DNA of 64,000 nt from Candidatus Gastranaerophilales bacterium (GCA_944324825.1 CALUXU010000001.1:372001-436000), one strand, 5' to 3'; numbered from the stretch's first letter, positions 7,642-17,184 are shown. The notes: generated by a model not told the origin, from the sequence alone. Translations and numbers: made by a program.

Positions 7642-8757
7642 ATGGGAAATTTTATTGTCAAAGAAGTAAAAAATGCCGATATGGTTAAGGAGCTTGATAA
7701 TATTGGTTTTGACAAATGTTATCAAGAAAAAGGGCAGGAAAAATATTTATATAAAAATCTAAAAATATTCTCGCTCAATATAGCCCAGTCAAATATTTTA
7801 AAACAGACGGCTTTGACTGTCGGTGCAGATTGTGCCGTTCACCGCGAGGTTATTACGGGAAAAATTGACAATAGCGATGTAATTCTTGGCGGCAGTTATT
7901 CACAACTCCGTAAAATTGCGGAGAAATTAAAGTTTCAGCCTTTTTCTTTAAAAGAACTATCCGGCGAAATTCTAAGACAATTAGAGCCGAAAAAATCTGA
8001 AACAAAAATTGTCGGAATACTTAATATTACGGATAATTCCTTTTCCGACGGCGGAAAATATAACAACAGCATATCCGCAATAGAGCATTTGCATGAGCTT
8101 CTTCAAGACGGGGCTGATATTATAGATATAGGAGCAGAATCTACAAAACCCGGAGCAGAAGAAATTCCGCCTGAAATCCAACTTAAAAAAATTTTACCGG
8201 TATTAAAAGAGAAGGCTTTGTTTAGTATTGATACAAGAAGCTCTATTGTTGCAGAAGAATGTTTAAAAAACGGGGCAAAAATTATTAACGACGTATCGGG
8301 GTTAAAATTTGATTCAAATATGGCAGATATCATTGCCAAATACAATGCGACAGTTGTGATTCAACATTCAATTAACCGGCAGAATCAGGGGAGCAGAGTC
8401 CAAACAAATCTAAATATTGTAGATGATATTTATTTAGATCTTTATAAACAGATTGAATATGCAAAATCAAAGGGGATTGAGCATATAATTGTTGATGTCG
8501 GAATCGGCTTTGACAAAACGCTGGAGGACAATTTCCGATTATTTAACAGACTTGAGGAATTTAAATCATTCGGGTATCCGATTATGCTCGGGATTTCAAG
8601 AAAAAGTTTTCTTAATCTTAACAATAATGAAGAACGTGATATTTATACTACAGCCCTCAATACTATTGCAATAGAACACGGTATTGATTATATTCGGGTA
8701 CATAATGTAAAAATGCACCGAAAACTAATTGACATCTATAAAAAAGACCTTTTATAA
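7642..8757 (+). CDS. folP: Dihydropteroate synthase with N-terminal extension
   Basis: DHPS joins pABA to the pterin diphosphate in folate synthesis. The C-terminal ~250 residues carry the family signatures: GILNITDNSFSDGG, DIGAESTKPGA, FSIDTR, IINDVSGL, VDVGIGFDKT and LGISRKSF. Several usual residues differ: D-N replaces P-D in the first motif, VIQHS replaces the usual HMQG, and RVHNV replaces RVHDV. The first ~120 residues are an extension absent from typical ~270-residue enzymes. TATCCT ends 6 nt before the ATG, so the mRNA may be leaderless. Confidence 0.85.
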   Translation: MGNFIVKEVKNADMVKELDNIGFDKCYQEKGQEKYLYKNLKIFSLNIAQSNILKQTALTVGADCAVHREVITGKIDNSDVILGGSYSQLRKIAEKLKFQPFSLKELSGEILRQLEPKKSETKIVGILNITDNSFSDGGKYNNSISAIEHLHELLQDGADIIDIGAESTKPGAEEIPPEIQLKKILPVLKEKALFSIDTRSSIVAEECLKNGAKIINDVSGLKFDSNMADIIAKYNATVVIQHSINRQNQGSRVQTNLNIVDDIYLDLYKQIEYAKSKGIEHIIVDVGIGFDKTLEDNFRLFNRLEEFKSFGYPIMLGISRKSFLNLNNNEERDIYTTALNTIAIEHGIDYIRVHNVKMHRKLIDIYKKDLL

Positions 8758-8836
8758 TAAGAAAGTATCGTTCGTATCACATGTAAACATATCTTTACAA
8801 AGTTAAAAATAAAAAGCAATTTTCCGATTCAAAATC

Positions 8837-8850
8837 ACTTTATTAATGTA
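8837..8850 (+). promoter_or_regulatory. ACTTTATAT-type promoter motif, copy 3
   Basis: ACTTTATTAATGTA, two bases shorter than the consensus but with the same ACTTTAT and ATGTA ends, lies 26 bp before the next start codon. Confidence 0.4.
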
Positions 8851-8875
8851 TAGAGAATTTTGAAAAGGAATAGAG

Positions 8876-9079
8876 ATGAAAGAATCAGAATTAAACGCAA
8901 TGATGTCAGTTGTAGCAGATCCAATTAATAACGTATATAAAATTGAATCACAAAAGGATATTGATGAAATTCAAAGAATTATCCGTATTTTTGAGATTTC
9001 AAAAGCACAACGCAACAAACACAAATTGTTGTCTATCAAAAATTTGGCAACATTAAGAATCGTTTTAAGTAATAATTAG
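8876..9079 (+). CDS. Small hypothetical protein
   Basis: The 67-residue hydrophilic, probably helical product starts MKESELNAMMSVVADP. AAAAGGAATAGAG precedes the ATG and a strong terminator follows. The upstream promoter-like motif is shared with other lineage-restricted genes. I recognise no family. Confidence 0.6.
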   Translation: MKESELNAMMSVVADPINNVYKIESQKDIDEIQRIIRIFEISKAQRNKHKLLSIKNLATLRIVLSNN

Positions 9080-9108
9080 GTACAAATAAAATTTCTAAAT
9101 TTTAAATA

Positions 9109-9137
9109 TAAGCCTGTTTTTATAAACAGGCTTTTTA
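9109..9137. terminator. Bidirectional terminator
   Basis: AGCCTGTTT (9111-9119) and AAACAGGCT (9124-9132) form a perfect stem. It is flanked by T-runs on one strand and A-rich sequence on the other, and lies between two convergent genes. Confidence 0.85.
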
Positions 9138-10049
9138 GTTGAATAAAGCTTCAATAAAATCGGAAGAATTAAACTCTTTTAAATCCTCCATTTTTTCACC
9201 AATACCTATTAGTTTGACAGGCAAATTCATTTCTTTAGCAATAGCAAGAACTATTGCACCTTTAGCCGAGCCGTCAAGTTTGGTTAGGGCAACAGATGTC
9301 AGAGCCACGGCATCTTTAAATACTTTAGCCTGCTGCAAACCGTTTTGACCGGTATTTGCATCAAGAACCAAAATACATTCTCTCAATGCTTCAGGGGCAT
9401 TCTTATCAATAACAGATTTTATTTTGGATAATTCTTCCATAAGGTTATATTTATTCTGCAAACGCCCTGCCGTATCGACAAGAATTACATCATAGTTTTC
9501 ATTACGGGCTTTTTGTATAGCTTCAAATACAACGGAAGCAGGATCAGCCTTATCACGTCTTACAATATCAGCACCTGCACGTTTGGACCATATATCAAGC
9601 TGTTCTTCGGCAGCCGCACGAAAAGTATCAGCAGCAGCAACAAGAACTCTTTTACCTTCCTGTTTAAATTTGTATGCAAGTTTTCCGATAAGCGTTGTTT
9701 TACCGACACCGTTAACACCGGCAATAAAATAGATATTCAGAGCATTTTCAGAAAAATTAAGTCTATTTGAACCTGCATCATTTAATACTTGAGTAAATTG
9801 TTCTCTGAGGTAATTTTTAACCTGCGACGGTTTTATTTTGTCTTGAGAACGGAGTTTATCAACTAATTCTGCGGCATAAGTTACACCCAAATCCGCACTG
9901 ATGAGTAAATCCTCCATATCATCAAGCACAAATTCCGAAAATTCTTCTTCCTCGGCAACCGTATCAACTACGTTGCCAATTAAGGCTTGAGCGGTTTTTG
10001 AAACCGTTTTTTTTAAGTTTTCAATACTGTTAGAAAAAAAACCAAACAT
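9135..10049 (-). CDS. ftsY: Signal recognition particle receptor FtsY
   Basis: The 304-residue SRP GTPase docks ribosome-SRP complexes at the membrane. G1 is GVNGVGKT at about 111-118, followed by DTFRAAAEEQL, VDTAGR near 191-196, TKLDGSAKG, and the closing GIGEKMEDLKEF. It lacks a long acidic A domain and starts with MFGFFSNSIE, probably a membrane-contacting helix. Its start codon overlaps the nusB stop by one base, so the two are translationally coupled. Confidence 0.95.
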   Translation of the reverse strand: MFGFFSNSIENLKKTVSKTAQALIGNVVDTVAEEEEFSEFVLDDMEDLLISADLGVTYAAELVDKLRSQDKIKPSQVKNYLREQFTQVLNDAGSNRLNFSENALNIYFIAGVNGVGKTTLIGKLAYKFKQEGKRVLVAAADTFRAAAEEQLDIWSKRAGADIVRRDKADPASVVFEAIQKARNENYDVILVDTAGRLQNKYNLMEELSKIKSVIDKNAPEALRECILVLDANTGQNGLQQAKVFKDAVALTSVALTKLDGSAKGAIVLAIAKEMNLPVKLIGIGEKMEDLKEFNSSDFIEALFN

Positions 10050-10708
10050 TATTTAAGCCCGTGTTCAACTACAACTTTTGCTAAAACTCCGTTTACAAAA
10101 GATGAACTGTCTTCCGTTGAGTATTTTTTGGCAAGTTCCACCGCTTCATCAACAACTACCTTCATCGGAGCACCTTTTGTATAGAGAAGTTCTATGATTG
10201 CAATACGCAAAATATCTTTGTCCATTTTAACAAGTCTTGAAATATCCCAGCCGGTAGTATGTTGTTGAATTTCATTATCAATTTCTTCGTGGTGGGCTTT
10301 GAAGGCTTCTGCTATTTCAATTACGTATTCTTGAACATCAGATTGAGATTCAAGAGTTGTAAATTCAGCAATTTCAAGAGCAAGAAGAGTTTTTTCAACA
10401 ACATCTAATACTGTTTCAATATTTTGTGACAAATCAGCCGTAGTCGGCAACGGAACAGGTTTATCTTTTGCACCGATAGGTCTTGAAAGATTTGATTCAT
10501 GTTCTGCCTCATAGGTATCAATACTATTTTTTATATCAATCAAAGAGCCTACGCATAATTTCAACTCTTCTGATGAGTTATTAGAAAGTATTCTAACGGA
10601 TTTAAGCATAATATCTTCAAAATCTTTTGAAGTATATGAAGTAATATTTTTATCAAATTGTGAGAATAATATAAGTGCCAATTCACGTGCTGCACGTCTT
10701 GCTTGCAT
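10049..10708 (-). CDS. nusB: Transcription antitermination protein NusB, long form
   Basis: The N-terminal MQARRAARELALILFSQFD and the C-terminal 'MDKDILRIAIIELLY..APMKVVVDEAVELAKKYSTEDSSSFVNGVL' region are diagnostic of NusB, which works in rRNA antitermination. At 219 residues it is much longer than the ~140-residue E. coli protein because of an acidic insertion in the middle. Long NusB proteins are usual in Cyanobacteria, which is part of my placement of this organism. It forms an operon with ftsY. Confidence 0.9.
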   Translation of the reverse strand: MQARRAARELALILFSQFDKNITSYTSKDFEDIMLKSVRILSNNSSEELKLCVGSLIDIKNSIDTYEAEHESNLSRPIGAKDKPVPLPTTADLSQNIETVLDVVEKTLLALEIAEFTTLESQSDVQEYVIEIAEAFKAHHEEIDNEIQQHTTGWDISRLVKMDKDILRIAIIELLYTKGAPMKVVVDEAVELAKKYSTEDSSSFVNGVLAKVVVEHGLK

Positions 10709-10843
10709 AAACTGTCTCCTAATTAACTATTGTATGTAGTCAATATAGCATAAACAAGAAATTAATTCACTCTCAGAAACTCACACTACTATCTGAGATA
10801 GTTTCATTATTAGCAAATACCTTTTTATTATCATCCGGACAAG

Positions 10844-11484
10844 GTCCTCCGGACAGGGGAACTGCTTGGTTGGCGGCGATAAACGGGTCTGCGGGATTGA
10901 CCTACGTCAATCCCTTCGCCCTCTGCCGCCAATCCGCTTTGTCGTCAAAAGTTCCACAAAACCGGTACTCTGCACTTCGTTCGCACATCAATTGTAAGGC
11001 TCAACCCAAGCGGGTAAACTCGGGTCTTCGAACCTCAGACAATACCCGCTTTGTCATTGTTTCGCTAACATTGATGGCTCACTACGTGGAGAGTACAAAG
11101 ATAAAAAATTAAAAATAAAATAAAATAAATAAATATAAATAATTCAAGCAAAACACAATTCTAATCTTTTGATGTTACAACCTATTTTCTAAACTATTTT
11201 GTTTTCTTATTTATTCCCGACTTTTACGGAGTGAGCAATACTCACTTATTGAAACAAGGACAGGAAATGCGCTGTCTGAACGGAAATAAATAAATTTAAT
11301 TTTTTATGCTTTAAATATAACGTAGTGAGTTCGCATTTCTGGGGTTGAAATAAGTGAGTATTAGCAAACGGAGTTCAAGTCGGCAGTTTCTTTGCGTCAC
11401 GTTTCTTTGATGTCAAAGAAATGTGACTGCGGGGTGCAGGGGTGCATAAACCCCGCAACAATTTGGTTAATCCGTCCGGAGGAC
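10844..11484. mobile_element. 641-bp non-coding element with 11-bp terminal inverted repeats
   Basis: The segment begins GTCCTCCGGAC (10844-10854) and ends GTCCGGAGGAC (11474-11484), a perfect terminal inverted repeat. It is more GC-rich than its flanks. The part from about 10835 to 11192 recurs almost identically, in opposite orientation, at 20283-20640. The end bearing GGGGTGCAGGGGTGCATAAA also recurs there, while the middle has diverged. No transposase is present. An 80-codon frame inside is probably not a gene. This accounts for the whole 10709-11534 gap. Confidence 0.65.
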
Positions 11485-11534
11485 AAAAAGAAAATATTGT
11501 TATATGAATAATTTTTATAAAATTATCACTAACA

Positions 11535-12326
11535 TTAGTGTAGAAACTCAAGAGAAACGGAAGAATTTATCAGTTTTTGTCTGTTGTATTTTTCGGAAAT
11601 ATCATGTTTTACTTTATTAATATTTTCCGGCTCTGCAATCATAGGAATAATATCTTCTTTAGGATTATCAAAATCTCCGATTAAGTATTTATTTGAAGAG
11701 GATTTTATAATGCTTTCCCTATTATCTTTTAAAGCTTCAAACCCGATTTTTTTATAAAAATCATGCGCAAAAGACAGTTCCGGCACCTCTGATCTTACAT
11801 ATACATCTCTAAACCCGTCTTTCTTCAGAGTATTAAAATATTCCCCTGCAAGGATTTTACCGGTTCCTTTTATTTTCTTGTCTGGAAAAGGATTCCAGGT
11901 CGCAAGCCAATCCAGCTCTGTTTCTTTTCTGCTATGGTTTTTACGGCTTGAATAGGCAAGCTTATGTCCCTTTGATTCTTTTAAAACGTTCCCGATAAGA
12001 ATACCGCAAGGGTTTGAGTCCTGAACAGCAAGAAATATTCTTGCCTTACCTTTTATTTTTTTAGGGGATGAAAGTATTTTTTCAGCGGCGCCAAATGATT
12101 CCTCCATTACCTCACGTCTTGAATAATCCTCAATTTTTTTGTCAGCAAAATATTGTTTAATATTGTGTATAAATCTAGACACAAAAGGTAAATCACGTTT
12201 TTCCAACTGATAAACTTTAACAAAAGTATCTTTTTGTGTTTCGTACCTTGCAAGAGGTATTGCCCCAAAATTACAATTGGATTTTTTATTGGCGTAATAA
12301 ATATCCTGAGTTTTATCTATTTTCAT
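11535..12326 (-). CDS. GNAT-like acetyltransferase
   Basis: The 263-residue product has a C-terminal GNAT-like core. KGTGKILAGEYFNTLKKDGF resembles the acetyl-CoA loop and following helix, and FAHDFYKKIGFE is the typical last strand-helix. About 100 residues precede it, starting with a region containing NFGAIPLARYE. I chose the ATG at 12326 because GAAGG lies 6 nt upstream. A similar GNAT-like gene lies at 59551. The substrate is unknown. Confidence 0.62.
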   Translation of the reverse strand: MKIDKTQDIYYANKKSNCNFGAIPLARYETQKDTFVKVYQLEKRDLPFVSRFIHNIKQYFADKKIEDYSRREVMEESFGAAEKILSSPKKIKGKARIFLAVQDSNPCGILIGNVLKESKGHKLAYSSRKNHSRKETELDWLATWNPFPDKKIKGTGKILAGEYFNTLKKDGFRDVYVRSEVPELSFAHDFYKKIGFEALKDNRESIIKSSSNKYLIGDFDNPKEDIIPMIAEPENINKVKHDISEKYNRQKLINSSVSLEFLH

Positions 12327-12393
12327 ATACAACCTTCACTAATTAATAAAGCATTATAATGAAAAATTTTTCTATTTTAATAAAAAATTGTTA

Positions 12394-12430
12394 CAAAAAA
12401 GGCGCCTTGAATATCAAGACGCCTTTTGCT
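12394..12430 (-). terminator. Terminator after ferredoxin gene
   Basis: AAAAGGCG and CGCCTTTT frame an inner stem CTTGA/TCAAG, just downstream of the ferredoxin stop codon on the minus strand, with a T-run following. Confidence 0.75.
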
Positions 12431-12443
12431 GATAAAACTTTTA

Positions 12444-12620
12444 TTATTCAACAACGATAGCAGAAACAGGGCAAGCATCAGCTGCTTCTTTAACTGCATC
12501 TTCGTTATCAGCAACTGCTGATTCATTAACAACTGCTTTATCTTCAATACTAAATACAGCGTCGCAAATTGATTCGCAAGCGCCGCATGCTATACAAGAA
12601 TCTTCTACTGTTACTTTCAT
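12444..12620 (-). CDS. [4Fe-4S] ferredoxin
   Basis: This 58-residue ferredoxin starts MKVTVEDSCIACGACESICD and ends ADACPVSAIVVE. Cysteines at 9, 12 and 15, plus the late C-P, fit a single [4Fe-4S] cluster; C19 is extra or paired. It is acidic, as expected for a small electron carrier. AAAGGAG sits 7 nt before the ATG at 12620. It is flanked by its own terminator and looks monocistronic. IspH in this window is one possible electron acceptor, which is inference. Confidence 0.92.
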   Translation of the reverse strand: MKVTVEDSCIACGACESICDAVFSIEDKAVVNESAVADNEDAVKEAADACPVSAIVVE

Positions 12621-12700
12621 TTTTTTCTCCTTTTTGTTTAATAATTTTAATTTTTTAATCTTAACTTATTACAAGACTATTATATCAAAAAATAAAAATA

Positions 12701-13882
12701 TTAAAATATCCAATCTGTTATTTCTTTAGAAATATTATCAAACCCCAGCATTAATCCTAAATCCTTAGGTTCAATATTTTTACGGTAATATAACACAGGT
12801 ACGTATTCTCTTGTATGATCCGTTCCTGGTACAGTCGGGTCGCATCCATGGTCTGCTGTTATAACAAGCAAATCATCGTCAGACATATATTCAATCATTT
12901 TGCCGACATACTCATCAACTTCTTCAACAGCTCTGCCGTAACCTTCAGGGTTATTTCTGTGACCGTATAACATATCAGTATCTACAAGATTAGTAAAGAT
13001 TAAAGATTTGTTTGCCGTCATATCAAGAGGAGTTGATTCATATTTTATGCTGTTCAAATCAAGTTCATTTTTGATAGCTTTTATAGTAAGTTCAAGCCCT
13101 TCTTTATTTGAACCTGTATGGATAGCATGAGTTATTCCTGCTTTAGAGAAAATATCTTCAATTTTACCTATTGCAACAACTTCTCCGCCGGAGTTTTTAA
13201 TCCTGTCAAGTAAAGTTTCTCCAGTAGGTTCAACTGAATAGTCACGTCTGTCTTTTCCAATTCTTGTAGGTTTACCGTCTATAACTTTATAAGGACGTGC
13301 AATTACACGTGATACATGATAATTTCCGTCATCTAAAAGTTTTCTTGCAATACGGCACCATTCATATAACGTATCAAGCGGAATCATATCTGTATCAACC
13401 GCAATTTGGAATACACTGTCTGCACTTGTATATACAATCGGGTATTTTGTTTTATGGTGCTCATCATTAAGTTTTTCAATAATAGCGGTACCGCTTGCAG
13501 GACAATTTGCAAGAACACCGCCGCAATTAGTTGCTGCAATAAAGTCATTAATAAGTTTTTCAGGGAATCCGTCAGGGAATGTTGCAAAAGGTTTTTCAGA
13601 AACCAGCCCTGCTATTTCCCAGTGGCCGGTAGTTGTATCTTTACCTTTAGATTTTTCTTGTAATGTACCGTATTGCCCCATAGGGTTAGCTTCTTTTGGA
13701 ACTCCTTCAAAATCTTGAATATTTCCCAATCCTAACTTTGCCATATTAGGCAGGTTAAGCCCTTTATTAAATTTACAAATATTCGCAAGCGTATTACACT
13801 CCGGAATGTCGTTAAACTCACGACAGTCAGGCATTGCGCCTATACCCATAGAATCAATTACAACAACAATTGCTCTTTTCAT
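12701..13882 (-). CDS. deoB: Phosphopentomutase DeoB
   Basis: DeoB interconverts ribose/deoxyribose 1-phosphate and 5-phosphate in nucleoside salvage. The 393-residue protein has the alkaline-phosphatase-superfamily metal motifs: VVIDSMGIGAMPD at the N-terminus, KDTTTGHWE near the phosphothreonine site, and ITADHGCDPTVPGTDHTRE at the C-terminus. GAAAGGATTTGAT precedes the ATG. It lies 14 bp after upp on the same strand, so the two form a nucleotide salvage unit. Confidence 0.95.
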   Translation of the reverse strand: MKRAIVVVIDSMGIGAMPDCREFNDIPECNTLANICKFNKGLNLPNMAKLGLGNIQDFEGVPKEANPMGQYGTLQEKSKGKDTTTGHWEIAGLVSEKPFATFPDGFPEKLINDFIAATNCGGVLANCPASGTAIIEKLNDEHHKTKYPIVYTSADSVFQIAVDTDMIPLDTLYEWCRIARKLLDDGNYHVSRVIARPYKVIDGKPTRIGKDRRDYSVEPTGETLLDRIKNSGGEVVAIGKIEDIFSKAGITHAIHTGSNKEGLELTIKAIKNELDLNSIKYESTPLDMTANKSLIFTNLVDTDMLYGHRNNPEGYGRAVEEVDEYVGKMIEYMSDDDLLVITADHGCDPTVPGTDHTREYVPVLYYRKNIEPKDLGLMLGFDNISKEITDWIF

Positions 13883-13896
13883 ATCAAATCCTTTCG

Positions 13897-14562
13897 CTAC
13901 TCTACAGTGTTAAAAATTCTATCCCCTGCATCTCCCATACCGGGAACAATATATCCTCTTTCATTAAGGCATTCATCAATTGCCGCAACAGTAATTTCAA
14001 CATCCGGAAATTCACTGTGAATCAGCTCAATCCCTTGCGGAGCTGCAAATATACAAATACATTTAATATTTTTTTGAGGAATACCTTTATTCGCATATAA
14101 ACGTATTGCTTCCAGAAGAGAATTCCCTGTTGCAAGCATAGGGTCCGTAATATATACATAGAATTTTTTAGGATCAGGTGTTGCCATAGGTACTTTGTTA
14201 TAATACCAGACAGGTTTAAGAGTTTTTTCATCTCTATACATACCAATATGCCTAATACATGCATCAGGCAGAATATCTATTGCTTCATCAGTAAAAATTA
14301 ATCCTGCTCTTAAAATCGGAGAAATAATGATTTTAATATCAGGATCAATATCTTTAGCAATACAAGTTTTTAATGGTGTATGAACTTCTTTGTCTACAAG
14401 CGGAAGATTTTTTGAAGCCTCATAGAGGAGCGCTCTGGTTATTTTTCTTGCCGCAATTCTCACATTTTGAGAATCATTATCTTTATCACGCATTGTGCAA
14501 AGACTCTGGCAGATAACCGGATTCGTAATCAATTTTACATTCTCGTTAGTCATGACTGTCAT
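13897..14562 (-). CDS. upp: Uracil phosphoribosyltransferase
   Basis: Upp makes UMP from uracil and PRPP. The 221-residue protein shows SPILRAGL, the PRPP loop ITDPMLATGNS and the C-terminal uracil site GYIVPGMGDAGDRIFN. Two starts are possible, at 14562 (MTVMTNEN) and 14553 (MTNEN). The first overlaps the 3' end of the upstream MCE-domain gene by 17 bp, suggesting coupling. It is followed closely by deoB. Confidence 0.93.
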   Translation of the reverse strand: MTVMTNENVKLITNPVICQSLCTMRDKDNDSQNVRIAARKITRALLYEASKNLPLVDKEVHTPLKTCIAKDIDPDIKIIISPILRAGLIFTDEAIDILPDACIRHIGMYRDEKTLKPVWYYNKVPMATPDPKKFYVYITDPMLATGNSLLEAIRLYANKGIPQKNIKCICIFAAPQGIELIHSEFPDVEITVAAIDECLNERGYIVPGMGDAGDRIFNTVE

Positions 14563-15259
14563 CCCTATTTCCTTTCTTCATATCATTCATTTTATTTTTG
14601 TAATCATTCAAATCTTTTTGTACATTATCAACCCAACCGTTTGAAAATTCAATAAATTTATTAACATCTTTTTGGGTCATAACAGTATCCTCCTGCAAAT
14701 TAGAAGATTGAAGTTCAGCGCCAAAAGATGAAATTCTTGCAATAATAAGCCCGACTTTGTTAAACATTTCATATAACAAAACCCAGCAATCACGAAGCCT
14801 GTTTGTTTTTGTAACAATAATATAATCATCGGCATCAAGCCCGTAACGCTGAACAATTTCAGGATTAGGCGGATAAAGCTCAAGTGACTTGGAGCCGCCG
14901 AGCCCTGAAAATTCAATATTTGCAATAGTCCCTTTCGGAAGCTTTACAGACTTGTCTTTAACAATAAATCTTACAAAAACCTCGTCCTCGCTTACAATTT
15001 TTAATTTATTAACATACCCTATCGGTACTCCCATAAGATTAACCGGAGAACCTACGATTAGACCGTCAACATCCTGCATAAAAATATTATGCAGTTCATA
15101 AGTTTTTTGTTTTGCAGAATACAAATAAAAACCAATGGCAAAAAGTGCTAATACAATTAACAACCAAATAAGCAATTCGACTTCACGAAGATGTCTGGTA
15201 CGCGTTTGTCTAACACTTTTATCCATAACCTGATTATATCCAAAAATCCAATTTTCCAC
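14546..15259 (-). CDS. MlaD/MCE-domain lipid-transport protein
   Basis: The 237-residue protein has an N-terminal membrane anchor at about 29-50 (IWLLIVLALFAIGFYLYS) and then an MCE domain with VGSPVNLMGVPIGYVNKLKI and FSGLGGSKSLELYPP. MCE proteins form periplasmic hexamers that move phospholipids between membranes, implying a diderm envelope. The last ~50 residues are helical and charged. No permease or ATPase partner is adjacent; instead it leads into upp and deoB. Confidence 0.85.
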   Translation of the reverse strand: MENWIFGYNQVMDKSVRQTRTRHLREVELLIWLLIVLALFAIGFYLYSAKQKTYELHNIFMQDVDGLIVGSPVNLMGVPIGYVNKLKIVSEDEVFVRFIVKDKSVKLPKGTIANIEFSGLGGSKSLELYPPNPEIVQRYGLDADDYIIVTKTNRLRDCWVLLYEMFNKVGLIIARISSFGAELQSSNLQEDTVMTQKDVNKFIEFSNGWVDNVQKDLNDYKNKMNDMKKGNRDDSHD

Positions 15260-15335
15260 AACTAATATTAATCCATTGTGAGTATTGAGATTATTATAAT
15301 GTTATTGTATGTTTAAATCTACATAGGAGAGATAA

Positions 15336-16532
15336 ATGAACGCAATAGAAAAAATCATAGGAATAAATGACGTATTAAAAGACATATTCAAATTTGTACA
15401 GGAAGATGAAGAAATAAAACCTGATTTTGAAGAGTATTTGTCAACGATGGGTGCAATGAATGCAACCTCCGCACAAATGGAAAAATTATTTATTCCTTAT
15501 GTATTTGAACGTTATATCGGAGAACCGGCAAAAAATATAATAGAACTTTATAACGAACGCGGAAATTCTTCAAAAACAGATATCGCAAAAAGTTTTCTTA
15601 ATGCTCAGTATACTATATTTAAAATCAAACGCATTTTAAAAAACGGATTCAAATTATATAATCTGACAAACGAAAAAGAGTATGAAGTTTTATCACTAAC
15701 CAAAATGACAAACTTCCGTGGAATCGGAATGGGAGAATTTATTGTTGCCCGTATATTCCGGCTTGAAGACGAATACTATTTAATAGGAATCGATAATATA
15801 CTCTCCTCCTCCCAAGAAGAAGATGCAACAAGATACGCAGTTGTAAGAATTGTACAGGCACCTTGGCTTGTATATCAGGATAACCCTGAAAAAGAAAACG
15901 AAATTAAAAATACAATTGCAGAAACTTATCAGAAATTTATTGATATGTATAAAACAGACGAAATCATAACAACAAATAAATACGCTGATAGTATAATCGG
16001 ACAATTAAGCGAAGAAGATTTCCAAGAAAATTTTAATATCGAAGAAGCAACACAGCCGATTGAAACATTTAAATTCTTTGAAATAAAAGAATTAAACAAT
16101 GATTACAACAACTTTATAGAAAACTCTCTTGGCGGATTCTCATCTCACAAAGAAACTTATGATGTCGGAATCATCATGGATAAAGAATTCGGTATCTATA
16201 CAATACCTTTCTATAAAACATTTTGTATGATTTTTGAAGATGAAGAAAAAGTTGAGAACAAAAAAGAATGTATAAACTATTTCCTCAATAACGACTCCGT
16301 ATCTGACAGTATCCTTAAACGAGTTGCCGCAAAATATCCAAACTTTATGGAGGTTATTAATAAAGAACTGGAAAGTGATTATACACTGGAAACACTTATA
16401 GAACGATTTAAAATGGACTTTTTACGCCGCAAAATATATTCTTCAACATCAGTTCTTTTTCATTCAAAAGTATTTTCAACATCGTTAGGATTACTTGACA
16501 GCGTAGAGGAATTTGTTGAAGCGAACAGATAA
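15336..16532 (+). CDS. Hypothetical cytoplasmic protein, 398 residues
   Basis: The protein is acidic, with no signal peptide or membrane segment, and starts MNAIEKIIGINDVLKDIFKF. TAGGAGAGATAA gives a good ribosome site at the ATG. A central region (NFRGIGMGEFIVARIF..EYYLIGIDNIL) looks like a beta-rich domain within mostly helical sequence. I recognise no family. It is divergent from the MCE gene and has no obvious operon partner. Confidence 0.65.
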   Translation: MNAIEKIIGINDVLKDIFKFVQEDEEIKPDFEEYLSTMGAMNATSAQMEKLFIPYVFERYIGEPAKNIIELYNERGNSSKTDIAKSFLNAQYTIFKIKRILKNGFKLYNLTNEKEYEVLSLTKMTNFRGIGMGEFIVARIFRLEDEYYLIGIDNILSSSQEEDATRYAVVRIVQAPWLVYQDNPEKENEIKNTIAETYQKFIDMYKTDEIITTNKYADSIIGQLSEEDFQENFNIEEATQPIETFKFFEIKELNNDYNNFIENSLGGFSSHKETYDVGIIMDKEFGIYTIPFYKTFCMIFEDEEKVENKKECINYFLNNDSVSDSILKRVAAKYPNFMEVINKELESDYTLETLIERFKMDFLRRKIYSSTSVLFHSKVFSTSLGLLDSVEEFVEANR

Positions 16533-16579
16533 TCAGTTTACATATCTTTACAAACATGTCAATTATATATTCTATATAT

Positions 16580-16595
16580 ACTTTATATAGATATG
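16580..16595 (+). promoter_or_regulatory. ACTTTATAT-type motif overlapping a start codon, copy 4
   Basis: ACTTTATATAGATATG shares the ACTTTATAT half and a shifted ATG end, and its last three bases are the predicted start at 16593. Either the match is partly by chance or the true start is downstream, for example the ATG at 16623. Confidence 0.3.
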
Positions 16596-17168
16596 GAGAG
16601 TTCATCAGCTAATACTACGAATATGCAATCAACCCCTTACGTTTCAACACCGAACGTAAGTGAACCAGCAGCGCAGCCGCAACAGCAGCCAACAGTAGCT
16701 AATGTTGATATGACAGGCGGCAGCACTACTCCTGTAGAAGTAAAAGCATCACCGATGAACAACAAAGGTGACCTTGGCAAAACATACGACTCCGAGAATA
16801 AGACGGTTTCACCTAAATATACACAAACGTATATGACATTTCTCGGACAGAGACCTCAATTTATTACCAATCAAAATGGGGATGAGTATAACCTTAGTTC
16901 ATCTTTAAAAAACCAAGAATTATTGACATTGTCATTCAAAAACAATATCAAACGTAATATGGCAGCCCAAGATGGATTAAGACAGGCACAACAATTATTT
17001 GAAAACTTAGATAATACTAATTACAGGTACATGCATCATCCTACTTTAGGAAATATGAGAGTTCAGATAGATGCAGAAGGAAAAGATATTGGATTTCCTG
17101 AACCGATAGATGCATCAGGGAACAAACTGTTCATGGATGACCCTAAAAATCTGCCGACATTAGCATAA
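16593..17168 (+). CDS. Hypothetical protein with Pro/Gln-rich N-terminus
   Basis: The 191-residue product has a low-complexity first ~65 residues (Ser, Pro, Gln, Thr) and then a more ordered part (TQTYMTFLGQRPQFI to the end). It has no signal peptide or membrane segment and I recognise no family. The ATG at 16593 has no ribosome site before it and overlaps a promoter-like motif, so the start may be further in. Confidence 0.6.
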   Translation: MESSSANTTNMQSTPYVSTPNVSEPAAQPQQQPTVANVDMTGGSTTPVEVKASPMNNKGDLGKTYDSENKTVSPKYTQTYMTFLGQRPQFITNQNGDEYNLSSSLKNQELLTLSFKNNIKRNMAAQDGLRQAQQLFENLDNTNYRYMHHPTLGNMRVQIDAEGKDIGFPEPIDASGNKLFMDDPKNLPTLA

Positions 17169-17184
17169 TTCATATAGTTTGATA

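Noticed and set aside
10870-11112. 80-codon frame inside the 641-bp element, repeated at 20333-20632 on the other strand
   Set aside because: Both copies differ at their ends and lack ribosome sites, and conservation is explained by the repeat itself. A small conserved peptide is not excluded but unsupported.
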